Position numbers and translations under genes: made by a program
DNA from: Neobacillus piezotolerans
Lineage (GTDB): Bacteria > Bacillota > Bacilli > Bacillales > Cytobacillaceae
Assembly (NCBI RefSeq): GCF_003362805.1
Contig: NZ_QNQT01000002.1
Location: forward strand, 186,001-250,000
DNA: 64,000 nucleotides
Direction of reading: 5' to 3'
In this document: positions 1 through 8,300 of the stretch, one piece after another
Layout of the letters: each line of letters starts with the position of its first letter
Position numbering within the stretch: position 1 is the stretch's first letter
Notes under the pieces: generated by a model
What the model saw: only the letters and a program-made list of their open reading frames with translations
The model's database searches: none
Told to the model about the DNA's origin: nothing

Positions 1-617
1 CGCAGACGCTCGCCGGCGCGGTCCTGAACCTTGAAACCGCCGAACGGAAGTTTTTGAAGGCCCCCGAGGACTCGTTAAAATTAGTCCAGGAAAGCACCGA
101 CAAACTCCGGAAAAGCTTGCGGGAAGTCAGGGAGTCGATCTACGCGCTCCGCCCTTACCCGACTGAAAGGGTCGGCCTCATGACAGCCATCCAGTCAAGG
201 GTCCAGGCTATCAGGAAGGAACATCCCGTCGAGATTGACCTTGCAAAAAGAGGGACTGAATTCGAACTAAGCTCAATGACGGAGAAAGTCATATTTGATA
301 TTTTCCAGGAAAGCGTCCAAAATGCCTTAAAACACGCACAGGCCACAAAAATTGAAGTGATGCTTAGCTATCAGCGCGAGAATGTTTTTTTGAAGATAAA
401 AGACAACGGCATCGGATTTTCATTGTTCCAGGCCATGATCAAAGCGAGGAACGAACCCCACTTCGGCATTTTGCATATGAACGAGGCGGCGGAAAGAATC
501 CAGGCCTCCCTTCAGGTGGACAGCAAAGAAGGAGCCGGAACGGAAATCACGCTGACGGTGCCGCGGATGGGAATAGAAGGGGGAGTAATGAATGATCAAG
601 CTTATGCTGGTCGATGA
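1..617 (+). CDS. Sensor histidine kinase, DegS/LiaS-like (5' truncated by window)
   Basis: The reading frame is open from base 3, so the gene begins upstream of the window. The visible part is the end of a HisKA_3 dimerisation helix (motif [12 protein letters not shown]) followed by an HATPase_c domain with an N box ([11 protein letters not shown]), a G1 box (DNGIGF), a G2-like segment ([13 protein letters not shown]) and a G3 box ([11 protein letters not shown]). The phospho-acceptor histidine should lie just before the first visible residues, QTLAGAV. This architecture is that of cytoplasmic or membrane kinases paired with NarL-type regulators. The gene overlaps the next one by 26 bp, so the two are almost certainly co-transcribed. 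The input signal cannot be inferred because the sensor domain is missing. Confidence 0.9.
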   Translation, partial: QTLAGAVLNLETAERKFLKAPEDSLKLVQESTDKLRKSLREVRESIYALRPYPTERVGLMTAIQSRVQAIRKEHPVEIDLAKRGTEFELSSMTEKVIFDIFQESVQNALKHAQATKIEVMLSYQRENVFLKIKDNGIGFSLFQAMIKARNEPHFGILHMNEAAERIQASLQVDSKEGAGTEITLTVPRMGIEGGVMNDQAYAGR

Positions 618-1239
618 CCATGCGGTGTTGCGCGACGGCCTGAAGAATATCCTTGACCTTGAGCCCGACATCAAAGTAGTTGGAGAGGCCGTTTCGGGGC
701 TCGATGCACTGGCCAAAGTGCCGGAAATAATGCCGGATGTTATTTTAATGGATATAAATATTCCTGATAAAAATGGGATTGAAGTTACCGGATTGATTAA
801 GAAAGATTATCCTTCAATCAAGATCCTGATTCTGACGATGTTTGACCACGACGAGTATTTTATGTCGGCAATCCGTGAAGGGGCAGATGGGTATCTGCTG
901 AAGGATGCGCCTTCCCAGCATGTCGTTGAAGCCATCCGGTCCGTAGCCCGCGGGCAATCTGTTATCGCGCCGTCGATGACGAAAAAGTTCCTTAGCTTTA
1001 ATCAGCAGCCTCCGGAACAGCCGAAGGAAAAGAAAGACGAGATGCTGACGGAGCGCGAAAAGGAAGTTCTTCTCTGCCTTGTCCAGGGGATGAATAACAA
1101 GGAGATTGCTCAAGCACTGTTCATTAGCGACAAAACAGTCAAGATCCATGTATCGAAAATTTTTAAAAAGCTGGATGTGAAAAGCCGTTCGCAGGTGGTC
1201 ATCTACGCGGTCCAAAACCAGCTCATACCACTGCCTTGA
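592..1239 (+). CDS. NarL/FixJ-family response regulator
   Basis: This 215-residue regulator has a receiver domain at residues 1-120, with acidic pocket D8/D9, phospho-acceptor D54 (LMDINIP), T82 and K104. A LuxR/GerE helix-turn-helix lies at about 150-210 ([20 protein letters not shown]). It overlaps the kinase gene and is its presumed partner. A strong hairpin follows, so the pair ends a transcription unit. The two subtilisin genes just downstream share an upstream motif, so they are candidate targets; that is inference. It resembles DegU and LiaR in length and layout, but no specific orthologue can be fixed from sequence alone. Confidence 0.93.
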   Translation: MIKLMLVDDHAVLRDGLKNILDLEPDIKVVGEAVSGLDALAKVPEIMPDVILMDINIPDKNGIEVTGLIKKDYPSIKILILTMFDHDEYFMSAIREGADGYLLKDAPSQHVVEAIRSVARGQSVIAPSMTKKFLSFNQQPPEQPKEKKDEMLTEREKEVLLCLVQGMNNKEIAQALFISDKTVKIHVSKIFKKLDVKSRSQVVIYAVQNQLIPLP

Positions 1240-1245
1240 ACCGAT

Positions 1246-1280
1246 AGCCGGGCTTCGTAATGAAGCGCCGGCTTCTTCTT
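1246..1280 (+). terminator. Terminator after the two-component pair
   Basis: A long GC-rich stem (AGCCGG-GCTTC paired with GAAGC-G-CCGGCT, one bulged base) with loop GTAAT is followed by TTCTTCTTT. It begins 7 bp after the stop codon of the response regulator. Confidence 0.75.
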
Positions 1281-1294
1281 TGGAAAATTGGTCT

Positions 1295-1388
1295 GGTACT
1301 ACTTTTGGCTTATAAAAAATTAGTACCTTTGCGTCCGCCAAATACAGCCTGTGGAGAATAGGACCACAACTTAAACAATGTAATAATA
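1295..1388 (+). promoter_or_regulatory. Upstream region of subtilisin 1: shared motif and candidate -10
   Basis: The motif TAGTACCTTT (1321-1330) lies 95 bp before the start codon. An inverted partner GGTACTA at 1295-1301 forms a GGTACTA-N19-TAGTACC palindrome. About 51 bp downstream of the motif is a -10-like TAATAAT (1381-1387) with no recognisable -35. The same motif and -10-like element recur at matching distances before the second subtilisin (4176-4242), which suggests a common activator site. Confidence 0.45.
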
Positions 1389-1425
1389 GAATTAAGTTGG
1401 AATATTCAAAATAGGAGGGTGTGTA

Positions 1426-3909
1426 ATGAAAAAAGCGTCTTTGTTCCTGTCCATTTTTATGATACTAGGACTGTTTTTAAATTCAATCCATTTCGGAGGT
1501 TCTGAAAAAGTAAGCGCGGCCGGCACGGCTGTCATCGAGCCGGGCTTGCTGAAAAAGCTGGCATCCTCGACAGAGCCGCAGCAAGTCATTGTAACATTCA
1601 AGGAGGGAGCCGGCGGGCAGAATGGAATCCTGTCCCTTTTAAATGGCCTCGGGCTGTCAAAGGGAGTCGTCCTTAACTCGCTGCCAATTGCGGGGGTCCT
1701 TGCTACAAAGGATCAGGTTGAAAAACTGGGCCAGAATGAAAATGTGCTCTCTATTTATCCAAATAAGAAGCTTAAATATGAGAACAAAGAAGCGACCGAA
1801 CTTACTGGAGTCGACCGCCTGAGGAGCGAGGCGGCTTTTACAAAAGCGAATGGCGGCCTTCCTGTCAACGGGAACGGAATCGGCGTTGTCATCAATGACA
1901 GCGGCGTGGACGGCACGCACAAGGACATCGAGTTCGGCGGCCATCTTGTCCAAAACGTCCTAGGGGCAACGAACCTTAACGCCCTTAGCGAATTGCTTCC
2001 GGTTTCCTGGATTGAAAATGTGCCGAACACGGACACGAGTTCCGGACACGGCACGCATGTTGCCGGGATTGTTGGCGGCAATGGAGCAATGTCAAAAGGT
2101 GAGTATGAAGGGGTAGCGCCAGGCGCGAAGCTGATCGGCTATGGTTCCGGAGCGGCGGTTGCCATGCTTGATACGCTCGGAGGATTCGATTACGCACTAA
2201 CGCATCAGGCTGAATACAATATTCGCGTCATCACCAATTCATGGGGAGATACAGGGGATTCCGGAACGGACTTTGACCCGTTCGACCCAATCAACGTTGC
2301 GACAAAGGCGCTTTATGACCGCGGGATTGTTACTGTATTCTCGGCCGGGAACTCGGGGCCAGGGGATTCGACTATCTCTGGAAACTATAAAAAAGCGCCA
2401 TGGGTCATCACGGTTGCGGCAGGTACGAAGCAAGGCCAGCTTGCTGAATTCTCCTCCCGAGGCGTGAAGGGGAAAGGCGGTACGGTCGCCGTGGGGTCTG
2501 AAACGTGGACGTGGGAAGACCGTCCAACCGTTACTTCACCGGGGCAAACAATCATCTCGACACGGGTCCTTGCGCCAGTGGCCGCGCTTGGCGCTACGGA
2601 TGATGTAAACCTGATTCCACCAGCCTATTTGCCATACTATACAACAATGAGCGGGACCTCGATGGCCGCGCCGCATGTCGCGGGAATCGTCGCTTTGATC
2701 CTCGATGCAAACCCTGCGCTCTCGCCGCTTGAAGTAAAGAGAATCATTGAGCAAACGGCGACGAACATGCCTGGCTATGAATCATGGGAAGTTGGCTCAG
2801 GCTATGTCAATGCCTATGCGGCTGTGGACGCCGCGCTTAACCAGCGGGTATATGGCTCAATCCTGAATGTGAACAATAATTTCAATTCCAATGCGCAAAT
2901 GAGCGCTTCTTCGCAAAATGTAACCATTGATTACAGCCCGCTGAACCTGAAAAACGAAGCATCGTTTACCGTATCCCAGGGACAGACAGAACTAGTCGCC
3001 CGCCTGAATGCATATGGCTTGCTCGGGCAGACTGGGAATACAATCAACCTCGTCCTCACCGCACCGGATGGAACGAGGCATACATCGGGAATCTATCTGC
3101 TGTTCCCTCTTTATGTTGACCGCACGGTACAGGTAGTCAACCCACAGCCGGGCACCTGGAAGGTAAGTGTGGAAGGGCTCGAAGGTTCACTTGCCCTTCC
3201 GGAAACATTGAATGTTGAACTAGTTACAAAAACAGCCGGGAGCTATAGCGGATTGGATGACATCGGCGGCCACCCTGCGGAGTCGGCAATCAAACTGGCT
3301 GTGAGCAAACGGCTCGTTGACGGAAAAAGCACGAAAAAATTCGAGCCGGATGCCGCGCTGAAGCGTTCCGAGCTTGCGAAATATCTTGTGATGGGTGCTG
3401 GGGTAAGGCAGTTCCTTCCGCTGACAGGCACTCCTAGTGTGTCCGATGTTAAAGCGATGGACCTTCCGTACGTTGAAGCGGTACTCGCCAAAGGCGCCGC
3501 GCTTAAAGACGGAAACCAAAACAACGGCGGCGTCATGCTGGCTGCTGGCTCAGGGAAATTCTCGCCGGATGAAAAAGTAAACCGCGCGCAGCTTGCCTAC
3601 TCTCTTGTCCAGGCGCTCGGTCTCGAGGAGCAGGCAAATGAGATGAAAGGGCAGGGGCTTACCGTTCAGTACAATGGAACGAGGGTGGCAATCCAGGATG
3701 CGGCGAACGTTCCCGCCGAACTTCGCGGCCACGTCCAGCTCGCCCTTGACCTGAATATCCTGAATGCGTACTTCTCGGTCGTCCAGGGCCCATTTGACTT
3801 AAAGCCTACAATTACAGCGAAATTTGATCCAGGAAAAACAGTAACGCGCGCCGACTACGCGGTAGCCATCACCCGCTACTTCGCAAGCTACCATCCGGCC
3901 GCGCTATAA
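1426..3909 (+). CDS. Secreted S8 subtilisin-like serine protease with SLH C-terminus (copy 1)
   Basis: This 827-residue exported protease has a signal peptide at 1-32. An I9-type propeptide spans about 50-120, and the S8 catalytic domain about 145-475. The triad is D158 (NDSGVDGTH), H208 (SGHGTHVAG) and S412 (GTSMAAPHVAG), with oxyanion N309 (SAGNSGPG). After a beta-rich segment, the last 220 residues look like S-layer homology modules (LDDIGGHPAESAIKLAV, FDPGKTVTRADYAVA). The enzyme is therefore probably tethered to secondary cell-wall polymer rather than freely released. The start is supported by AGGAGGGTG 5-13 bp upstream. A close paralogue follows directly, implying tandem duplication. 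Confidence 0.93.
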   Translation: MKKASLFLSIFMILGLFLNSIHFGGSEKVSAAGTAVIEPGLLKKLASSTEPQQVIVTFKEGAGGQNGILSLLNGLGLSKGVVLNSLPIAGVLATKDQVEKLGQNENVLSIYPNKKLKYENKEATELTGVDRLRSEAAFTKANGGLPVNGNGIGVVINDSGVDGTHKDIEFGGHLVQNVLGATNLNALSELLPVSWIENVPNTDTSSGHGTHVAGIVGGNGAMSKGEYEGVAPGAKLIGYGSGAAVAMLDTLGGFDYALTHQAEYNIRVITNSWGDTGDSGTDFDPFDPINVATKALYDRGIVTVFSAGNSGPGDSTISGNYKKAPWVITVAAGTKQGQLAEFSSRGVKGKGGTVAVGSETWTWEDRPTVTSPGQTIISTRVLAPVAALGATDDVNLIPPAYLPYYTTMSGTSMAAPHVAGIVALILDANPALSPLEVKRIIEQTATNMPGYESWEVGSGYVNAYAAVDAALNQRVYGSILNVNNNFNSNAQMSASSQNVTIDYSPLNLKNEASFTVSQGQTELVARLNAYGLLGQTGNTINLVLTAPDGTRHTSGIYLLFPLYVDRTVQVVNPQPGTWKVSVEGLEGSLALPETLNVELVTKTAGSYSGLDDIGGHPAESAIKLAVSKRLVDGKSTKKFEPDAALKRSELAKYLVMGAGVRQFLPLTGTPSVSDVKAMDLPYVEAVLAKGAALKDGNQNNGGVMLAAGSGKFSPDEKVNRAQLAYSLVQALGLEEQANEMKGQGLTVQYNGTRVAIQDAANVPAELRGHVQLALDLNILNAYFSVVQGPFDLKPTITAKFDPGKTVTRADYAVAITRYFASYHPAAL

Positions 3910-3916
3910 TCTAAAC

Positions 3917-3948
3917 AGCCTCCGCTCCTTGTTGGGCGGAGGCTTTTA
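3917..3948 (+). terminator. Terminator of subtilisin 1
   Basis: The hairpin GCCTCCGC / GCGGAGGC has a loop of about 10 nt and is followed by TTTT. It starts eight bases after the stop codon. Confidence 0.8.
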
Positions 3949-4175
3949 CATGTTATAGGAACGGGCAGGGTTTTTATTGGCAATGAAGTGTTTCAAGACC
4001 ATTTGGATAACTTTTAAGGTTGAAACGATCCCTATGGCTCTCTCAATACCATCTGGGGGAGCCTTTTCCATGAAATAATCTTAATCACCTCTTCCGGTCA
4101 CCCCCGCCTCTACCACAGTCTACTCCCCCGGCATATACCTTACTCCTTTTCTATAACTTTCGTACGATTGAAAAA

Positions 4176-4242
4176 TAGTACCTTTACCAGGCGCAATTAC
4201 TCCATTTGCTGAATAGTTAGAAAGCTTTGATTTTACGATAAT
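4176..4242 (+). promoter_or_regulatory. Upstream region of subtilisin 2: shared motif and candidate -10
   Basis: TAGTACCTTT at 4176-4185 is identical to the motif upstream of copy 1. It is preceded by an A-run in both cases and lies 98 bp before the ATG (95 bp in copy 1). A -10-like GATAAT (4237-4242) follows 51 bp later, again matching copy 1. The -35 region is poor, as expected for an activator-dependent promoter. The GGTACTA inverted partner seen upstream of copy 1 is absent here. Confidence 0.45.
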
Positions 4243-4283
4243 GATAGTAGCAAGAGAATTAACCATTGGAAGGGGATTGCAAA

Positions 4284-6737
4284 ATGAAAAAGTGGTTTTC
4301 GGGTCTTGTTAGCCTGCTGATGTTGCTTTCATTGCTGGCGCCAGGCATGGCCAATCCAAAAGCGGCGGGGCTTACGGCGGCAATCGATGGCAATTTGGCC
4401 AAAGCGATGGAAAAGGCAACGGGCAGCCTGCAGGTAATTGTTACATTCGACGGGGAAGGGGCGCCTTCCGACTCACAGCTTAACGTCTTAAAACAGCTCG
4501 GTATAACGACTGGCGTGACAATGAAGTCACTGCCGATCGCCGGGATTATCGCCACAAAGGATCAAATCAATCAGCTAGCGGCAAAAGAAGGAGTAAGGTC
4601 GCTATACTTGAACCATAAGCTCACCTACTCAAATTACGATGCGACTGCGTTGACCGGCGTTGATAAAGCGCGCACGGATGCAGCGATGCAAAAGGCGAAT
4701 GGAGGTCTGCCTGTGACCGGCAATGGAGTCGGGGTTGTCGTGAATGACAGTGGGGTTGACGGCACGCACCGCGACCATGAATTCGGCAAAAACCTCGTCC
4801 AGAACGTCCTTGGCAGCATCAACCTTGCAGCCCTGGAACCAGGATTACTTCCGGTTACGTATCTTGAAAACGTCCCGAATACTGACTCAAACTCTGGGCA
4901 TGGGACCCATGTTGCCGGTACGGTTGGCGGAACGGGAGCAAGCTCAAGCGGAAAATATGAAGGGGTGGCACCAGGTGCAAATCTAATCGGCTACGGTTCG
5001 GGAGCGGCATTATTCGTCCTGGATGGCCTTGGCGGTTTTGACTACGCAATCACGAATCAAACTAGATACAATATCCGTGTTATTACAAACTCCTGGGGAT
5101 CTTCAGGCGACTTCGATCCAAATGACCCAATCAATATCGCAAGCAAGGCCGCGCATGACCGCGGAATCACTGTTCTTTTTGCAGCGGGAAATGAAGGGCC
5201 TGGGGAAAATACACACAATCCTTACGCAAAAGCTCCTTGGGTTATCTCCGTAGCTGCCGGTGAAAAAGATGGTTCATTGGCTGACTTCTCTTCCAGAGGT
5301 ACAAAAGGGGTTGGCGGAACGTTTGAAATGGACGGGGAAACCTATACTTGGGCAGACAGGCCAACACTGACAGCGCCAGGAGTGGATATCATCTCGACCC
5401 GGGTTATCGCTCCAGTTTCCTCACTTGGGGCTGATGCTGACGCGACCACAATCGAGCCTGCCTATCTTCCATTCTATACAACGATGAGCGGAACCTCGAT
5501 GGCGACTCCGCATGTCGCCGGGATTGTAGCGCTTCTACTAGAAGCGAAACCATCATTGTCGCCGGATGAGATTAAAAAAGTCCTTCAGGATACGGCGACA
5601 AATATGCCGGGCTATGAAACGTGGGAAGTAGGTTCAGGCTATGTCAACGCCTACGCGGCCCTTGAAGCGGTGATGTTCGGAAAGCAATATGGAAAGACCG
5701 TCAATGAATACCAGAAGTTCAATGCGAATGTACAGGCGGAAACTGAGCGGGTACCGTTTGAGGTAGACTATAACCCGTTGCTGACAAGCCAGTACTCGTT
5801 TACAGTGCCGGAGGGAATTTCCCAGCTTACAGCACGGATTGATGCATACGGCCTTTTGGGCCAGACCGGAAATCCAGTCAACCTGGTGCTGACTTCGCCG
5901 GACGGAACGGAGTACAGCTCCGGAGTCAATCTGCTATTCGCCCTTTATCCGGACAGGACGGTTTCCGTAACATCGCCAAAGGCAGGGCAGTGGAAAGCAG
6001 AAGTACGCGGCCTGCGCGGTAATGAATTAAATCCGATTGGAACGGCGCTTCCGGAAACAATCTCGGGAACCCTCGCTTTCACGAAAGTAAGCGGTTTTAC
6101 TGGACTCAACGACATTAATGGCCATGCGGCGGCTTCGGCAATCCAAATGGCTGTCAATGAAAGGCTGATGGATGGCTATTCGGACGGTACATTCAAACCT
6201 GACCAATATTTGCTGAGAAAAGAATTGGCACGTTATCTGGTTGCCGGTGCAGGCATTCGTCAAAGCCTATCCGGTTCAGCAAAGGATTCGGCTGCGGAGG
6301 AACTCCCATACGCACTTGCAGTACTGGCGAAAGGTGCCGCAATCAAGGATGGGAAAATTACGCAAAAAGGCGTCATGCGCCTCGATTCTGCTGGGAACTT
6401 CAATCCCAATGGCACCTTCACCAAGGCTGAACTCGCCTACACGCTAGTCCAGGCGCTCGGGCTCCAGCAAATGGCGCTTGACCATAGCGGCGATGTTACG
6501 GTCCTTTACAATAGCGACCGAATCAAGCTTAAAGATAATTCATCAATTCCGGCTGAACTAAAGGGATATGTTCAGGTTGCGCTTGATTTGAATATCCTCA
6601 ACGCGGCATTCAGCGTAAAACAGGGGCCTTATGACTTGTTACCGACAGTCGAAGCGGTTTTTGAACCAGGCAAAAAAGTAACCCGCGCCGACTACGCAGT
6701 AGCATCGTCCCGCTGGTTCCAGGCATGGTTCCAGTAA
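4284..6737 (+). CDS. Secreted S8 subtilisin-like serine protease with SLH C-terminus (copy 2)
   Basis: This 817-residue paralogue of the preceding protease has the same layout: signal peptide (about 1-29), I9-like propeptide, S8 domain and SLH-type C-terminus. Catalytic residues are D155 (NDSGVDGTH), H206 (SGHGTHVAG) and S405 (GTSMATPHVAG). The SLH motif is better preserved than in copy 1 (LNDINGHAAASAIQMAV, LMDGYSDGTFKPDQ). I chose ATG 4284, which has GGAAGGGG eight bases upstream, over an in-frame TTG at 4266 that overlaps that site. The propeptide and linker regions have diverged more than the catalytic core, so the duplication is not recent. Confidence 0.93.
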   Translation: MKKWFSGLVSLLMLLSLLAPGMANPKAAGLTAAIDGNLAKAMEKATGSLQVIVTFDGEGAPSDSQLNVLKQLGITTGVTMKSLPIAGIIATKDQINQLAAKEGVRSLYLNHKLTYSNYDATALTGVDKARTDAAMQKANGGLPVTGNGVGVVVNDSGVDGTHRDHEFGKNLVQNVLGSINLAALEPGLLPVTYLENVPNTDSNSGHGTHVAGTVGGTGASSSGKYEGVAPGANLIGYGSGAALFVLDGLGGFDYAITNQTRYNIRVITNSWGSSGDFDPNDPINIASKAAHDRGITVLFAAGNEGPGENTHNPYAKAPWVISVAAGEKDGSLADFSSRGTKGVGGTFEMDGETYTWADRPTLTAPGVDIISTRVIAPVSSLGADADATTIEPAYLPFYTTMSGTSMATPHVAGIVALLLEAKPSLSPDEIKKVLQDTATNMPGYETWEVGSGYVNAYAALEAVMFGKQYGKTVNEYQKFNANVQAETERVPFEVDYNPLLTSQYSFTVPEGISQLTARIDAYGLLGQTGNPVNLVLTSPDGTEYSSGVNLLFALYPDRTVSVTSPKAGQWKAEVRGLRGNELNPIGTALPETISGTLAFTKVSGFTGLNDINGHAAASAIQMAVNERLMDGYSDGTFKPDQYLLRKELARYLVAGAGIRQSLSGSAKDSAAEELPYALAVLAKGAAIKDGKITQKGVMRLDSAGNFNPNGTFTKAELAYTLVQALGLQQMALDHSGDVTVLYNSDRIKLKDNSSIPAELKGYVQVALDLNILNAAFSVKQGPYDLLPTVEAVFEPGKKVTRADYAVASSRWFQAWFQ

Positions 6738-6760
6738 ACATGAAAAACAAATAACCAAAA

Positions 6761-6787
6761 GAGAGGAGCATCCCGCTCCTCTCTTTG
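6761..6787 (+). terminator. Terminator of subtilisin 2
   Basis: Perfect 9-bp stem GAGAGGAGC / GCTCCTCTC, preceded by AAAA and followed by TTT. Confidence 0.8.
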
Positions 6788-6932
6788 CCGTTTGCACTGA
6801 AGCAGGTGGCGGTTGCACATTATCGACAAAGCAAATGAGCAGATATCTCTTTGGAAAAACAGGTAAAAAGGCGGATTTTCTCTCCCCGTCCATAGGAGTA
6901 TACTGATTTCCATTATGTAAAAAGGGGCGGAA

Positions 6933-7388
6933 ATGTTGATAGAAATATATACAAAGATACTTACCCCGCTTCTCCTCCAGTCCGGGAGCAAGGCAGCTAT
7001 CAAGCTGGAAAATCACCATCCGGAGTCCAGGCTTGCAGGAGGAAAATACTCCTTATCCACTCATACAATCACCCTATATATAGAAGAAATCAAGGAGCAG
7101 TGCCTCCAGCTGTTCGGTTCACTTGTTAACCTGGATCTTTATATCGCTGTTATATTCGCCCATGAACTCGGGCATGCAGAAGATAAGGCTCTAGCTATAT
7201 TGGCGGAACGGCTTGAATATGCCACAACCGAAATTGAGCGGGCGAAGCTGTCATTTTTAATCGAAAAAAGGGCATGGAAGTACGCTGAAAAGCTGCTCCA
7301 GGGAACAGATCGGAACTTTACGAAAAAAATAATCTTCCAGTCGCTTCGCTATTATTACGAACAAATCGAGCTGCAGCAGGGTGCTTGA
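6933..7388 (+). CDS. Small HELGH-motif putative zinc metallopeptidase-like protein
   Basis: This 151-residue soluble protein has a clear HExxH zinc motif (AVIFAHELGHAEDKAL, about residues 70-85). A downstream helix with EKRAWKYAEKLL could supply the third metal ligand, as in ImmA/IrrE-like gluzincins. There is no signal peptide, so it is probably cytoplasmic. The RBS AAAGGGGCGG precedes ATG 6933. There is no DNA-binding partner, as would be expected for ImmA next to ImmR, and no prophage context. Its substrate is unknown and I do not recognise an orthologue. Proximity to two secreted proteases may be coincidental. Confidence 0.7.
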   Translation: MLIEIYTKILTPLLLQSGSKAAIKLENHHPESRLAGGKYSLSTHTITLYIEEIKEQCLQLFGSLVNLDLYIAVIFAHELGHAEDKALAILAERLEYATTEIERAKLSFLIEKRAWKYAEKLLQGTDRNFTKKIIFQSLRYYYEQIELQQGA

Positions 7389-7451
7389 ATTTTCCAGGCA
7401 AAAGGCATAGGCTATTCCTATCTGGCTGTAAGATAGAAAGGACGGATAGGC

Positions 7452-7934
7452 ATGGCTGTTTCAAAAACAAATGCAATGCGGCTGCTCGATTCGAAAAAAG
7501 CCGAGTACGCCATGTTGTCTTATGAAGTAAGCGATGGCAAGGTGGACGGAGTTTCCGTTGCGGAGAAGATTGGCAAGCCGAAGGAAATGGTCTTTAAAAC
7601 GCTTGTCACCCAGGGAGCATCAAAGAATATTTATGTTTTCGTCATTCCAGTAGAGGCCGAACTTGACTTAAAAAAAGCAGCAAAAGCCGCCGGCGAAAAG
7701 AAGGTCGAAATGATACCTGTAAAGGATATTCAAAAATTTACCGGGTACATACGCGGCGGCTGTTCGCCGATCGGGATGAAAAAGCTATACAGGACGTTCA
7801 TTGACAGCAGCGCGGAACTGCTTGAGCGTATAGTTGTCAGCGGGGGGAAGATCGGGGTTCAAATTGAACTCTCGCCACAAACTTTAAAAGAGAGTATAGA
7901 TGCCGAGATAGCTGACCTATCTGGGCAGGGGTAA
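7452..7934 (+). CDS. ybaK: Cys-tRNA(Pro)/Cys-tRNA deacylase, YbaK/EbsC family
   Basis: This 160-residue trans-editing enzyme hydrolyses mischarged Cys-tRNA(Pro) produced by prolyl-tRNA synthetase. Family hallmarks are the KTLV segment around residue 50 with the catalytic lysine, and the GYIRGGCSPIGMKK motif near residues 97-110. Its length matches the family. A ribosome site (GAAAGGACGG) precedes ATG 7452. The gene stands alone and ends in its own terminator. It acts in the cytoplasm on free aminoacyl-tRNA. Confidence 0.92.
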   Translation: MAVSKTNAMRLLDSKKAEYAMLSYEVSDGKVDGVSVAEKIGKPKEMVFKTLVTQGASKNIYVFVIPVEAELDLKKAAKAAGEKKVEMIPVKDIQKFTGYIRGGCSPIGMKKLYRTFIDSSAELLERIVVSGGKIGVQIELSPQTLKESIDAEIADLSGQG

Positions 7935-8300
7935 AAAGGCGCATGACAAAATGCGTCTTTTTTCTATGGAAAAGCTCTTTTTTTATTTCTTGGATTCATG
8001 AAAAAATCGATAGTTGTTATTTGTTCACAATTTGGCAAATATTTTCTGAGTCCATTTTTTCTTCTTCGACAATTTCCATTTAATTTCCTCACATTCTACC
8101 TATATCCGCCCCGAGAATTGGCTAACGATTTGTGTTTAATTTAGGTGGTTTGACGATTTATAATCTAGCTATCTGTTGGAAAAGCCATGGAAATCATTCG
8201 AAGGGAAGCGATGAAGGACCGCCTTTATGTGGACACTTGGGTGATCTGGAGCTAGTAGTGTAACCGGCCCTCTAAAAAATTTATTTTTTGGGGGAAAAAC
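7935..8300. other. AT-rich intergenic region before the Ig-repeat gene
   Basis: It contains the ybaK terminator and then AT-rich sequence. TTGACG and TATAATC are present near 8150-8165 but are only three bases apart, so they do not form a normal promoter. Just before the next gene is an A/T-rich inverted repeat (AAAAAATTTATTTTTT) running into GGGGG, the ribosome site. No ORF with a ribosome site was found. Confidence 0.5.
7938..7963 (+). terminator. Terminator of ybaK
   Basis: Hairpin GGCGCAT / ATGCGTC with one G-U pair, followed by TTTTTT. Confidence 0.75.

Larger units (their letters stand above)
3910..4283. other. Intergenic region between the two subtilisin genes
   Basis: This 374 bp stretch holds the terminator of copy 1, a weaker hairpin GGCTC/GAGCC with TTTT (4036-4067), and the promoter region of copy 2 carrying the shared TAGTACCTTT motif. 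No credible ORF is present. Confidence 0.6.

Noticed and set aside
8150-8170. TTGACG and TATAATC as a promoter for the Ig-repeat gene
   Set aside because: The two elements are only three bases apart, far from the usual 17.
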